Shown piece after piece: positions 55,258-62,865 of a DNA stretch of 64,000 nt (position 1 is its first letter; every line of letters starts with the position of its first letter). The stretch covers positions 56,591 to 120,590 of the forward strand of contig QUJA01000006.1 of assembly GCA_003480425.1 (NCBI GenBank). Reading direction: 5' to 3'. The translations under genes and the position numbers were made by a program. This stretch comes from Firmicutes bacterium AM31-12AC (GTDB taxonomy: Bacteria; Bacillota; Clostridia; Lachnospirales; Lachnospiraceae). The notes beneath the pieces were generated by a model. It searched no databases. It was not told the origin of the DNA and was given only the letters and a program-made list of their open reading frames with translations.

Positions 55258-55856
55258 CATTGCTGCTTTTCTTTAATTTTTCGAATTGCTTCTCGTATAG
55301 CTTCTTCTTCCTCTTCCTTCGCTATCTTTTTAGCCATATGGACAGTTCCAACCAAATTGCTAATTAGAATAAGTGCAAGTGGAATTAATATGATTGGAAT
55401 GAATATCAGTGGGTTCGCAACCAGACGCGAAATTTTTCCTATAACTATTGAAGAAGCAACTACCTTCCCTATCAGATATTCACTTTCGACATTATATGCA
55501 TCTGTCACATTGTTATTGTCACCTTTGGTAACGAATACTCGTCCTTGCTCTTCTTCCAGGATTTCCACCACACGATGTGTGTTTACCGCTCCATCGAGTA
55601 CGGGATCCTGCGAATAAAATGAAATTACATCATTTACCTTTATTGTTTCAGGATCAACTTTTTTTACAACAATCAACGTGTCAACATCATACGTTGGTTT
55701 CATGCTTCCTGTAGTTACCCGTAGTGCCGTATAGCCAAACACCGAAGGAGCTTCTCCTGATTTTGTGAAAATTACTGTACACAACACAAAAACTGCTGCA
55801 ATAATAATCAATACTGAAAAAACATTAATAATGCCAAAAACTATCTTTTTTATCAT
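55257..55856 (-). CDS. sipW: SipW-type signal peptidase I (second copy)
   Basis: 199 aa. TM1 at about 8-30, then the catalytic Ser51 in TGSMKPT and a His (94) in NTHRVV, the Ser-His arrangement of archaeal/ER-type (SipW) peptidases in place of Ser-Lys, then KGDNNN and a second TM (about 149-172). The C-terminus is a charged cytosolic helix (AKEEEEEAIREAIRKIKEKQQ). Last gene of the operon; its ATG overlaps the stop of the coiled-coil gene by 4 nt. Such enzymes process TasA-type precursors, four of which are encoded upstream. Which peptidase acts on which protein is unknown. Confidence 0.9.
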   Translation of the reverse strand: MIKKIVFGIINVFSVLIIIAAVFVLCTVIFTKSGEAPSVFGYTALRVTTGSMKPTYDVDTLIVVKKVDPETIKVNDVISFYSQDPVLDGAVNTHRVVEILEEEQGRVFVTKGDNNNVTDAYNVESEYLIGKVVASSIVIGKISRLVANPLIFIPIILIPLALILISNLVGTVHMAKKIAKEEEEEAIREAIRKIKEKQQ

Positions 55857-57799
55857 TTATCTTCTCCGTCATTTTTTGTATTCTTACGCTCCTTACGTTC
55901 CTGAAGTGCTTGAACGATATAATGTGACAGACTGTTAGCTTCTGCTTTATCTTCCGCTTTTTCTTTTGCTTTCTGTGCTGCTTTCACCTGTTTTTCAGTC
56001 ACTTTCTTAATTGACTCGATTTCTTTTTGTGTTGCTTTCTTAGCTGCCTTCATTTCTTCCTTAACTGCTTTTACTTCTTCCTTAGCCGCCTTTACTTCTT
56101 TTCGAGCATTTTCCTTAACTTCCGCAATTTTCTCTGCCGCCTCACGCTGCTCTTCCGCAATTTCCTCGACTGCTTTTCTCTGCGCTGCCGCAACTTCCTC
56201 TGCTGCTTTTTCCTGCGCTTCTGCAATCTTCTCTTCTGCAATTTTCTGAGCTTTTGCGAGCTGGTTCTGAGCTTCTTCCTTTATTGCAGACACGCTTGCA
56301 TCTGACTCTCTCTGAATTGCCGCAATTTTCTCCGCCGCCTCACGCTGCGCTTCTGCAACTTCTTCTGCTGCTTTTCTCTGCGCTTCCGCAACCTCTTCTG
56401 CCGCCTTTTTCCGCTCTGCCGCAACTTCCTCGGCCGCCTCATGCTGCATCGTCTCAACCATCATTCTGGCTTCTGTCTGTGCCTGCTCTACAGCCTCTTG
56501 TGCCTCGGCCCGTGCCTGTTTTTCATCCGCAAGCTGCTTTTCATAAGCCGCCATTTCTTCTGAATGCTGTTGCTCTAATTCTGCCTGCTGTTCTTCTAAT
56601 TGCGCTCTGATCTGATCTAAATATTCCAATTGCTGATTCAATGACTCCATCTGAAATTGAAGTTCTGAAACAGAATTTTCCAATTCTTCTCTCTTCGCAG
56701 TCTCTTCTTTTAATTTTTCCTCTGCATCGAGCTGTGCCTGGGTCACTTCTTCTACAAATACTCTGCGTATCTCTACATCCGGAATATTGCGATCTTCTAC
56801 AATTTCTTCTTTGATTTCTTTTACAAACTTTGGTTTTACAGGCTCACGTTTCTTTGTCTCAATCTCACTCATCTTGCGCGGATCAGATACAAGAAGACTC
56901 TTGAACACTGTATAATTTGTAATCATATTGATATACATCTGTAACAAATATTCTTCATCGAACTGTAATATAGAATCCTGCTCTTCAATGGTATATCCGA
57001 CTTCATCATAGCCTTCGATGAACTGCCATAATTTATAACAAGTACGATAATCCGGGTCTTTCATCATCAAGTTTGTTCGCTGGATCGGACTATGTACTCT
57101 GGAACAGCCATTCATGATATCGCAAAATGAACTGGTGCGTAAAACTCTGGACATTCTGCGCACACGGTCGATACGCTTGAATATGTCCATATTGTCATTG
57201 TCATTTTCCACAAGACTCTGACGATTTTTTATCGTCATCTCAACTTTATAAGAAATCTCTTCATATGCATCGTCAACCTTGCTTTCCATGCTCATTACAT
57301 TGCAAGTCTCATCTCCTGTCGACCAGAAGATTACATCTGTTCGTTTGTCTACAAACGCAAACAAACGCTGAATTAGATGATACACGAAACGATTCTCATA
57401 TAAGTCATAGCTTTCTTCTGTTGTTACATTTAAAATCTTTGTCGGCATAATGTCACCGGCTTCATTTGTCGTAATATACTGTGTATTCTGGCTTAAATGC
57501 CGAACACTGTCTGCCGTAATTTTCTTTGCAAGTGCAACCGGCACAACTTCCTCTGAAGTTGTAATAAAACGACGTGGCTTGTCCACAATATTGAAAATGG
57601 CTTCGATTCCTTCTTCTACTACTGTAAGCCAGCGCTCATCTACAACCTTATGCAATATTCGGTTTTTCTGTTCCAGAGTATTGTCCCCGGCCTGTATCAT
57701 TTCAAACAGGTATTGGAAATATTTATCCTCCTCGAGAGCATACCCTACGCCTTCTGTGTATTTCGAATATAATTCATTAATCGTATCCGCCATTTTCAT
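55853..57799 (-). CDS. DUF2357-like protein with a long hendecad coiled coil
   Basis: 648 aa, no signal peptide or membrane segment. Residues about 1-310 resemble the DUF2357 region found in McrC-type partners of McrB ATPases (YDLYENRFVYHLIQRLFAFVDKR at 131-153). No PD-(D/E)XK nuclease follows. Instead residues about 353-620 are a coiled coil, first heptad-like and then strictly 11-residue repeats from 455 (AAEEVAEAQRK type). The end is basic. It sits 24 nt after the McrB-like ATPase gene and overlaps the second sipW gene. Inference: the specificity or scaffold partner of the ATPase. The DUF2357 call is by pattern memory and moderately sure. Confidence 0.7.
   Translation of the reverse strand: MKMADTINELYSKYTEGVGYALEEDKYFQYLFEMIQAGDNTLEQKNRILHKVVDERWLTVVEEGIEAIFNIVDKPRRFITTSEEVVPVALAKKITADSVRHLSQNTQYITTNEAGDIMPTKILNVTTEESYDLYENRFVYHLIQRLFAFVDKRTDVIFWSTGDETCNVMSMESKVDDAYEEISYKVEMTIKNRQSLVENDNDNMDIFKRIDRVRRMSRVLRTSSFCDIMNGCSRVHSPIQRTNLMMKDPDYRTCYKLWQFIEGYDEVGYTIEEQDSILQFDEEYLLQMYINMITNYTVFKSLLVSDPRKMSEIETKKREPVKPKFVKEIKEEIVEDRNIPDVEIRRVFVEEVTQAQLDAEEKLKEETAKREELENSVSELQFQMESLNQQLEYLDQIRAQLEEQQAELEQQHSEEMAAYEKQLADEKQARAEAQEAVEQAQTEARMMVETMQHEAAEEVAAERKKAAEEVAEAQRKAAEEVAEAQREAAEKIAAIQRESDASVSAIKEEAQNQLAKAQKIAEEKIAEAQEKAAEEVAAAQRKAVEEIAEEQREAAEKIAEVKENARKEVKAAKEEVKAVKEEMKAAKKATQKEIESIKKVTEKQVKAAQKAKEKAEDKAEANSLSHYIVQALQERKERKNTKNDGEDK
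56075..56437 (-). repeat. Tandem 33-bp (11-codon) repeats
   Basis: Codes for about 11 consecutive 11-residue units (residues 455-575), for example AAEEVAEAQRK, AAEEVAEAQRE, AAEKIAAIQRE, AAEEVAAAQRK. Hendecads give a nearly straight, slightly right-handed coil. The DNA units are diverged, so it is a coding repeat, not a CRISPR. Confidence 0.85.
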
Positions 57800-57823
57800 C
57801 CATTTCCTTACTCTTCAATATAA

Positions 57824-59461
57824 TTAATACAAGTTCTGAATGCGTCTTAAGTATTCTTTACTATCCGGCATTCCGTCTTCACCAAATGTCTTATCTATAT
57901 AACTGATCAAACCTGTGATCTCATCTCTTACAAAGCTAACATTCATACTTTCAAATTTCTTGAGCACTTTTCGTGCGATAATATAATCCATACCGCCCAA
58001 TTCTGTACCACCACACGCAACATAAACCGGAATAAAGTCATATAACTGCTTCATAATACGGTTTCCAAAGGCAAGCTTGAATCTTGTGATCAGATAACTA
58101 TCCAGCTTCTGCATCTTCTCCATCAGTTCCTCACTGATTGGATAGTCCTCTTTTGCTTTCTGGAACATATATTCCAGATGTTCTGCAGTAACATCACACG
58201 ACGGATACATCTCACATTCAAATTCATCGGCTCTTTCATTCAACTCAATCGGCATTGCACGGTCATATACTTTATCCGTGATTGTAAATGTCGAATCATC
58301 ATTATTCGCAGTACCGATAAACCACGTAGAGTCTGCCACATGAATTTTACCGTTATCCATTTTATAAGGGTCACCCTTCCAGGCTGTCGGTACAAGATCC
58401 AGAATCCATTCATCCTTGCTCGGCATTTCCAGAACAGATAACATTTCTGCAAAATAATACTCAATACGTGCAAGGTTCATCTCATCTAACACGATCAATG
58501 TCGGAGTCTGATTGTAGTTTGCTTCATACAAAGCCCTCAAAAACTCTGTCTCGTTAAATTTCTTTGAAAATTCATTAAAATAACCCAACAATTCGGAACG
58601 GTCACGAAATGACGGCTGCACGGAAATAATGGTTGCCGGGTTATCCATATAACGGCTAAATGAATATGGAAGACTTGTTTTACCGGTACCGGAAATACCT
58701 TCCAAAATCAACAGCTTACTTGCTGCCATGCCAGCCACAAATCTTCTGACAATCTCTGGTGTATAATAAAGCCCCATCTGGCTTGCCGCAAACATACGAT
58801 ACCCTTCTGTAAATTCCTGAAGCGAAATCTCGTTGTCATACTGTGGTGGCTGAAAATCCTTATATTTTACATCCACAAGCGAAAGCTTCGGGAAACGATG
58901 TGCTACATTTGTATCTTCCTTTCCCTCTATCACTGCACGCACAAGAGGTGCCTTGTTGGGATCCGTATTTTCTACCATTGCCTCCATCGCCCTTCCGGAT
59001 GGAATTTCATTTCCGGTAACATTCTCCAGACTCGGAATCGTATCCTCCGTCAATGCAGAGGCACCCATATATGGAATACGCTCCACACCACCCATCGCAT
59101 TTACCTTCAATGCCAGAATGTTATTCTTCTCTTCCATCAAATCTAACACCTGTTTGTTCAGTCTTCCAATCTCCCGATACAATGTTGCATTGTCTGTACT
59201 GTCTGCTTTTAACTGGTGATGCAAAATCATACGGCGAATCAGAAGTATGATGATCACTACCGGAATCGCCAGTAATAAAAGCATCAAAAGTACGGATAAA
59301 ATCTTAGCGAGAATATTCAATGTTGGAAAATAGGTTTTAAATATCAGGAAATATTGAACCCATCCTGTTATAAACAATCTGATAAATGCTGCAACCCAGG
59401 TTACAAGGTTGTATACAACCTGGGACAACACTTCATACGCAAACTTTAAAAATTCACTCAC
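57824..59461 (-). CDS. Membrane-anchored McrB-like AAA+ ATPase
   Basis: 545 aa. Two hydrophobic segments (about 12-41 and 47-77) anchor the N-terminus, followed by a coil (about 88-120) and a variable linker. The AAA_5/McrB-type domain starts near 225: Walker A EGISGTGKTS (254-263), SFRDRSELLGYF, Walker B LIVLDEMNLARIEYYFAEML (322-341), sensor 1 STWFIGTANNDDST and arginine finger YDRAMP. McrB's GTPase motif MNTADR is replaced by TANNDDST, so ATP is the likelier nucleotide. Starts at GTG 59461, 6 nt after the first sipW gene, with GGGGAGG inside its end. Membrane tethering is unusual for McrB relatives. Confidence 0.82.
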   Translation of the reverse strand: MSEFLKFAYEVLSQVVYNLVTWVAAFIRLFITGWVQYFLIFKTYFPTLNILAKILSVLLMLLLLAIPVVIIILLIRRMILHHQLKADSTDNATLYREIGRLNKQVLDLMEEKNNILALKVNAMGGVERIPYMGASALTEDTIPSLENVTGNEIPSGRAMEAMVENTDPNKAPLVRAVIEGKEDTNVAHRFPKLSLVDVKYKDFQPPQYDNEISLQEFTEGYRMFAASQMGLYYTPEIVRRFVAGMAASKLLILEGISGTGKTSLPYSFSRYMDNPATIISVQPSFRDRSELLGYFNEFSKKFNETEFLRALYEANYNQTPTLIVLDEMNLARIEYYFAEMLSVLEMPSKDEWILDLVPTAWKGDPYKMDNGKIHVADSTWFIGTANNDDSTFTITDKVYDRAMPIELNERADEFECEMYPSCDVTAEHLEYMFQKAKEDYPISEELMEKMQKLDSYLITRFKLAFGNRIMKQLYDFIPVYVACGGTELGGMDYIIARKVLKKFESMNVSFVRDEITGLISYIDKTFGEDGMPDSKEYLRRIQNLY

Positions 59462-59467
59462 GGTTCT

Positions 59468-60223
59468 TTATTCCTCCCCGTTCTTATCTTCATCCTGCTT
59501 CGCTTTCTCAAGCTCTTTTTCTGCTTTTGCGCGAATCGCTTCTGCTTCTTCTCTCAGTCTCTTCGCCTCTTCAAGCGCTGCCTGTGCCTCATCTTTATCC
59601 TTCGCAGCCTGCTCAACATCTGCTTTATTTAATCCTGCTTTTGCAAGTTCTTCCGCATTCTCTACCGCAATCGCTTTTTTCAGACGAATACTGATCATAA
59701 TCAGGTTATATACCTGATAAATAAAGAACAGAAGCATCGGTAACACGATTACGATTAAGAATCCCATACTGCTTGAAAGGAAATTCATAACTTTACCAAG
59801 GTTAGAAATGTGTCCGACATATTTACCAACAATATCTCCATCGGAAATCACATGCTGGTCGGCAACACCGTTGTTGTTATCACCAATCGTGGTGTAGCTT
59901 CTGACACCGTTGACCTCGTCAATCTTCTGGATACGGTGAGTGTTGAGTGCATACTGATTATCAATAATTGTGTGAAATGTGATGATATCTCCTTCTTTTA
60001 ACTTTGAAGTATCACATTTTTTTATGAAAATCAAATCGCCTTTGCAAAATGTTGGTTTCATAGAATCCGACTCAACAGTCATCGGTGTATATCCAAGAAT
60101 TCTTGATACACTCTGGTCATCCTTTGTCGCCATTGTTGTAAATGCATACAGTGCAGCGAGCAAAATGATTGCCCATAGAATCACACTGATCACAATTGTG
60201 CCTATTCGTTTTAGTGTCTTCAT
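59468..60223 (-). CDS. sipW: SipW-type signal peptidase I with coiled-coil tail (first copy)
   Basis: 251 aa. TM1 (about 8-30), Ser54 in ESDSMKPTF, KGDLIFIKK, His96 in NTHRI, GDNNNG, and TM2 (about 153-178). The Ser/His pair marks the SipW/archaeal class. Unusual is a cytosolic C-terminal extension of about 65 residues that is Ala/Glu/Lys-rich and predicted coiled coil (AAKDKDEAQAALEEAKRLREE...), like the coil of the DUF2357-type protein. Starts 2 nt after the fourth exported protein gene. It should process the four exported proteins upstream. Confidence 0.92.
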   Translation of the reverse strand: MKTLKRIGTIVISVILWAIILLAALYAFTTMATKDDQSVSRILGYTPMTVESDSMKPTFCKGDLIFIKKCDTSKLKEGDIITFHTIIDNQYALNTHRIQKIDEVNGVRSYTTIGDNNNGVADQHVISDGDIVGKYVGHISNLGKVMNFLSSSMGFLIVIVLPMLLFFIYQVYNLIMISIRLKKAIAVENAEELAKAGLNKADVEQAAKDKDEAQAALEEAKRLREEAEAIRAKAEKELEKAKQDEDKNGEE

Positions 60224-60225
60224 AC

Positions 60226-61023
60226 TTATTTCTCCCTTGTGTTTATAGTTTCTGTAGTTTCACCCGTAAATCGCATCCGAATTGCGTAGTCTGCGGATTT
60301 CAGACTGTCTGTACATGCCGGGTCTGTACCTTCCATCCATATATGGACAAGAACCGGCTTATCGGTATTCTTCTTTAATGAAAACATTGCGTTATTACTG
60401 TTAATTCTTGTGCTTCCCATAGAAGGAAGTCCAAACGTAGTCGCTGCAGCGGAAGTGGAAAACGTATCTCCCATACCCTGATCATAAATCCAGGTCTGTC
60501 CATCCGCTGTAAAAGAAATCCTCATTGCTTCCGGAAGTTCTGCATTACTTGAACTGATATTCGTCCCATCCCCTGCGCCATCACTGCTATCTGCACTGTT
60601 CAGATGGACGATCATATCTTTTTCTGCCATAAAATGTAACGTAAATGTCAAATATGCACCCTTCGTATCCGGTACTTCCGTTCCATTCTCATATGTAAAT
60701 ATATTCTGATCTGCTGTCGTGACCGGCTCCAGCGGAGTCGTCTGCATATCAAACCCTTTCTCACTTTGCATCCTCTGTGCGATTGATTCAAATGAAAGCT
60801 TCTTTACATATTGTTCAAAATAATCATGTGCATCCAGATCCATCCTCAGATCCACATCTGACTCAATATCCAGACTCATCGACTTAACCTTTGTCTTATC
60901 TGCAATGGAAAACCAGGCAACTGTCGCTGCTGTAATTGCTGCAAGAGCCAAGAGCACAAGCAAAATGGATGTGTATAACCGGTTTCTGACTGCCTGGTTT
61001 TCTTCTTTTTTTGTCCTACTCAT
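60226..61023 (-). CDS. SipW-dependent exported protein 4 (TasA/camelysin-like)
   Basis: 265 aa. A basic N-terminus, a hydrophobic segment (LYTSILLVLLALAAITAA) and the SipW-cognate motif TVAWFS. The mature part has LEPVTTADQNIF, a beta-strand-rich middle with a Ser/Asn/Asp stretch, and a C-terminal HIWMEGTDPACTD then MRFTGET. This copy has Thr in place of the first Cys of the EGCDxxC motif seen in the other three. ATG 61023 overlaps the upstream stop (TGATG) and follows GGAGG at 7 nt. Likely extracellular. No enzymatic motif seen. Confidence 0.78.
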   Translation of the reverse strand: MSRTKKEENQAVRNRLYTSILLVLLALAAITAATVAWFSIADKTKVKSMSLDIESDVDLRMDLDAHDYFEQYVKKLSFESIAQRMQSEKGFDMQTTPLEPVTTADQNIFTYENGTEVPDTKGAYLTFTLHFMAEKDMIVHLNSADSSDGAGDGTNISSSNAELPEAMRISFTADGQTWIYDQGMGDTFSTSAAATTFGLPSMGSTRINSNNAMFSLKKNTDKPVLVHIWMEGTDPACTDSLKSADYAIRMRFTGETTETINTREK

Positions 61024-61886
61024 CAATTGCCCTCCTTCTGGTAAAGTACACCATAGAATGCAAGATGAAGATTTGCTTCATTAAACTGAACACTCTCCGA
61101 ACAATCCGGATCACAGCCTTCCAGATAAAAATAAATGTCTACTGCATAGATTTTTCCAAATTCCATACTAAGTAGCGCGCTCTTTGGTAGAGTCATCTGA
61201 TTGTTTGTAAAACTGATCGTATAATCACTGACCAATACTGATGGGTCAGTCGTAGCAAACACGCCATTTTCATTATAACCCAGAACCTGGTTCTTGCCTA
61301 GTAATTTTCCATTTACTTCTGTATTATACACTTGAGCATTTTCCGGATTCTCTGACTCACTTAGTCGTAAAATGATCGGATTCGAAGTGTCTCCGCCAAA
61401 AATCAAGCCAAGTCTGGATGCATTTAACAAATATCCATCTGCCGCATCTCCCAAAAGCCCGTCACTTTGGTCCAGATACAGATTCATCCTGCTGCCATCC
61501 GGCCAGCCCTCTCCTTCTGCCCGCAAATACACCCGGCCATGATAATAATTTGCCTCATCGTCCACCTTTTTAAAAGCAGAAGCCTTACCATCTTTGGTAA
61601 ATGGTGCATATACAAAGCTGTTCAAATCAGCCGTGGACACAGGTAACAGAAATTCTGAATTCGTCTGATTTACCTGCGTGATTTGTGCTGTCTCTACACT
61701 CTTAAAACTACTTCCACCACTGCTGCTGATCTGTAGCTCCAACGTCTCATCCCCGGTTCTGGCTGTAGCAGTATTCGTCTGCACAGCACGATTCGCCGTA
61801 AACCATGCAAGTGTCGCAAATGTAAATGCCAATACTGCAAATAATGTAGTTACTGCCCAAAACCAGGTTCGGAAAGTTTTTTTCAT
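61023..61886 (-). CDS. SipW-dependent exported protein 3 (TasA/camelysin-like)
   Basis: 287 aa. MKKTFRTWFW then a hydrophobic stretch ending FATLAWFTANRAV, the SipW-cognate signal with probable cleavage near the AWF motif. Shared motifs: LLPVSTADLNSF, YYHGRVYLRAEG, ASRLGLIFGG and the C-terminal YFYLEGCDPDCSE with HLAFYGV. Two Cys in EGCDPDC could form a disulfide or bind metal. ATG 61886 with AAGGTGAGG upstream. Coupled to gene 4 by a one-base overlap. Confidence 0.8.
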   Translation of the reverse strand: MKKTFRTWFWAVTTLFAVLAFTFATLAWFTANRAVQTNTATARTGDETLELQISSSGGSSFKSVETAQITQVNQTNSEFLLPVSTADLNSFVYAPFTKDGKASAFKKVDDEANYYHGRVYLRAEGEGWPDGSRMNLYLDQSDGLLGDAADGYLLNASRLGLIFGGDTSNPIILRLSESENPENAQVYNTEVNGKLLGKNQVLGYNENGVFATTDPSVLVSDYTISFTNNQMTLPKSALLSMEFGKIYAVDIYFYLEGCDPDCSESVQFNEANLHLAFYGVLYQKEGN

Positions 61887-61950
61887 CCTGCCTCACCTTC
61901 TTTTTCTCATCCTCTTTTTCTATCCATGCTTGTCGGTTCTTCCGGCAAGA

Positions 61951-62832
61951 TTATTCCACTTCCACACCTGCAAATGCAAGCTGGATATCCGATGTTTTGC
62001 TCTGCACCTCATTGATGCACTGTTCATCGCATCCTTCCAGATAAAGCCAGTACTCCACCGATGCCACTTCATCCTTCTCAAGCCTTATCAGTCTGGTCGT
62101 CCCCGCCTTAAAATCATTGTCACTGTTTCCTGCATTTGCCATATAATCAGAAAGAGCTGTCGACGGATCACTTACATACTCCGGCAATCCACTTCCATTT
62201 ACCGCAGATACGACTTGTGCGCTGCCCGGAATCGTCTTTTGCGACTGTGCATTTCCTGTAGCTCCCAATTCATCTAACTTAAAAATGTATGTCTTCGTAC
62301 CCTCTTTTGCTGTAATCTTCACACCAAATCTCATTGCTGCAAGTGCCTGCGCATCTGTTCCAAGCTTTAACTGCTCTTTATTAAAATATACATCACATGG
62401 TGCATTCAGGCATTGTAAATAAACTGTTCCGTGTAATGTCTGTGCATCCACAACGTCATCCGCATTGCGATAAAATACCGCAATTCCCTCTTTATCCTGC
62501 GCGGTTGCTTTATAAAAATGAGATAAATCTGCTGTCGATACCGGTTTTAGCGAATCCGGGTTTCCTGCGTATGCCAATTCACAAGTCTTATCAAATGGGC
62601 CGGCAGCATTTTTTGAAATCAAAAGAGATGTCGTCCCTTCGCTGATTGTTCCTCCCATCGGAGTGACATAAGTCGATGCCCTTCCAGACAATGAGAACCA
62701 GGCGTATGTTGTACCCGTTGCCACAAGAACCAAAAGAAGCAAACCTGCGATTGCCATTCTAAATGAATGTCTCAGTTGTCTGACATCCTGCTTTTCCTCT
62801 AAATTTTCTTCTTTTTTCTGCTCTTTTGCCAC
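61951..62832 (-). CDS. SipW-dependent exported protein 2 (TasA/camelysin-like)
   Basis: 293 aa from a GTG start at 62832 with AGGTGGGG upstream. A charged cytoplasmic stretch (about 25 aa), hydrophobic MAIAGLLLLVLVATG and TTYAWFSLSG. Shared motifs: LKPVSTADLSHF, LHGTVYLQC, AAMRFGVKI and YWLYLEGCDEQCIN with IQLAFAGVEV at the very end. Middle part rich in Ser, Asp and Gly. 33 nt after gene 1. Probably a fibre or surface-complex subunit; that role is inferred from the SipW link only. Confidence 0.8.
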   Translation of the reverse strand: MAKEQKKEENLEEKQDVRQLRHSFRMAIAGLLLLVLVATGTTYAWFSLSGRASTYVTPMGGTISEGTTSLLISKNAAGPFDKTCELAYAGNPDSLKPVSTADLSHFYKATAQDKEGIAVFYRNADDVVDAQTLHGTVYLQCLNAPCDVYFNKEQLKLGTDAQALAAMRFGVKITAKEGTKTYIFKLDELGATGNAQSQKTIPGSAQVVSAVNGSGLPEYVSDPSTALSDYMANAGNSDNDFKAGTTRLIRLEKDEVASVEYWLYLEGCDEQCINEVQSKTSDIQLAFAGVEVE

Positions 62833-62865
62833 AAGTCCCCACCTGCCTTTTCATTTTATTTTCTG

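Noticed and set aside
56075..56437. CRISPR-like regular 33-bp spacing
   Set aside because: Units are diverged, contiguous without unique spacers, and in frame with a coiled-coil protein.
56254..56610. Long plus-strand reading frame (118 aa) opposite the coiled-coil gene
   Set aside because: It is antisense to the hendecad repeats; low-complexity codons there keep the reverse frames open. Composition (Leu/Pro/Gln-rich) is typical of a shadow.
55853..59461. Type IV restriction system (McrBC)
   Set aside because: No nuclease motif in the partner, the ATPase is membrane-anchored, and both lie within a SipW/TasA-type export operon. Kept only as an evolutionary relation.
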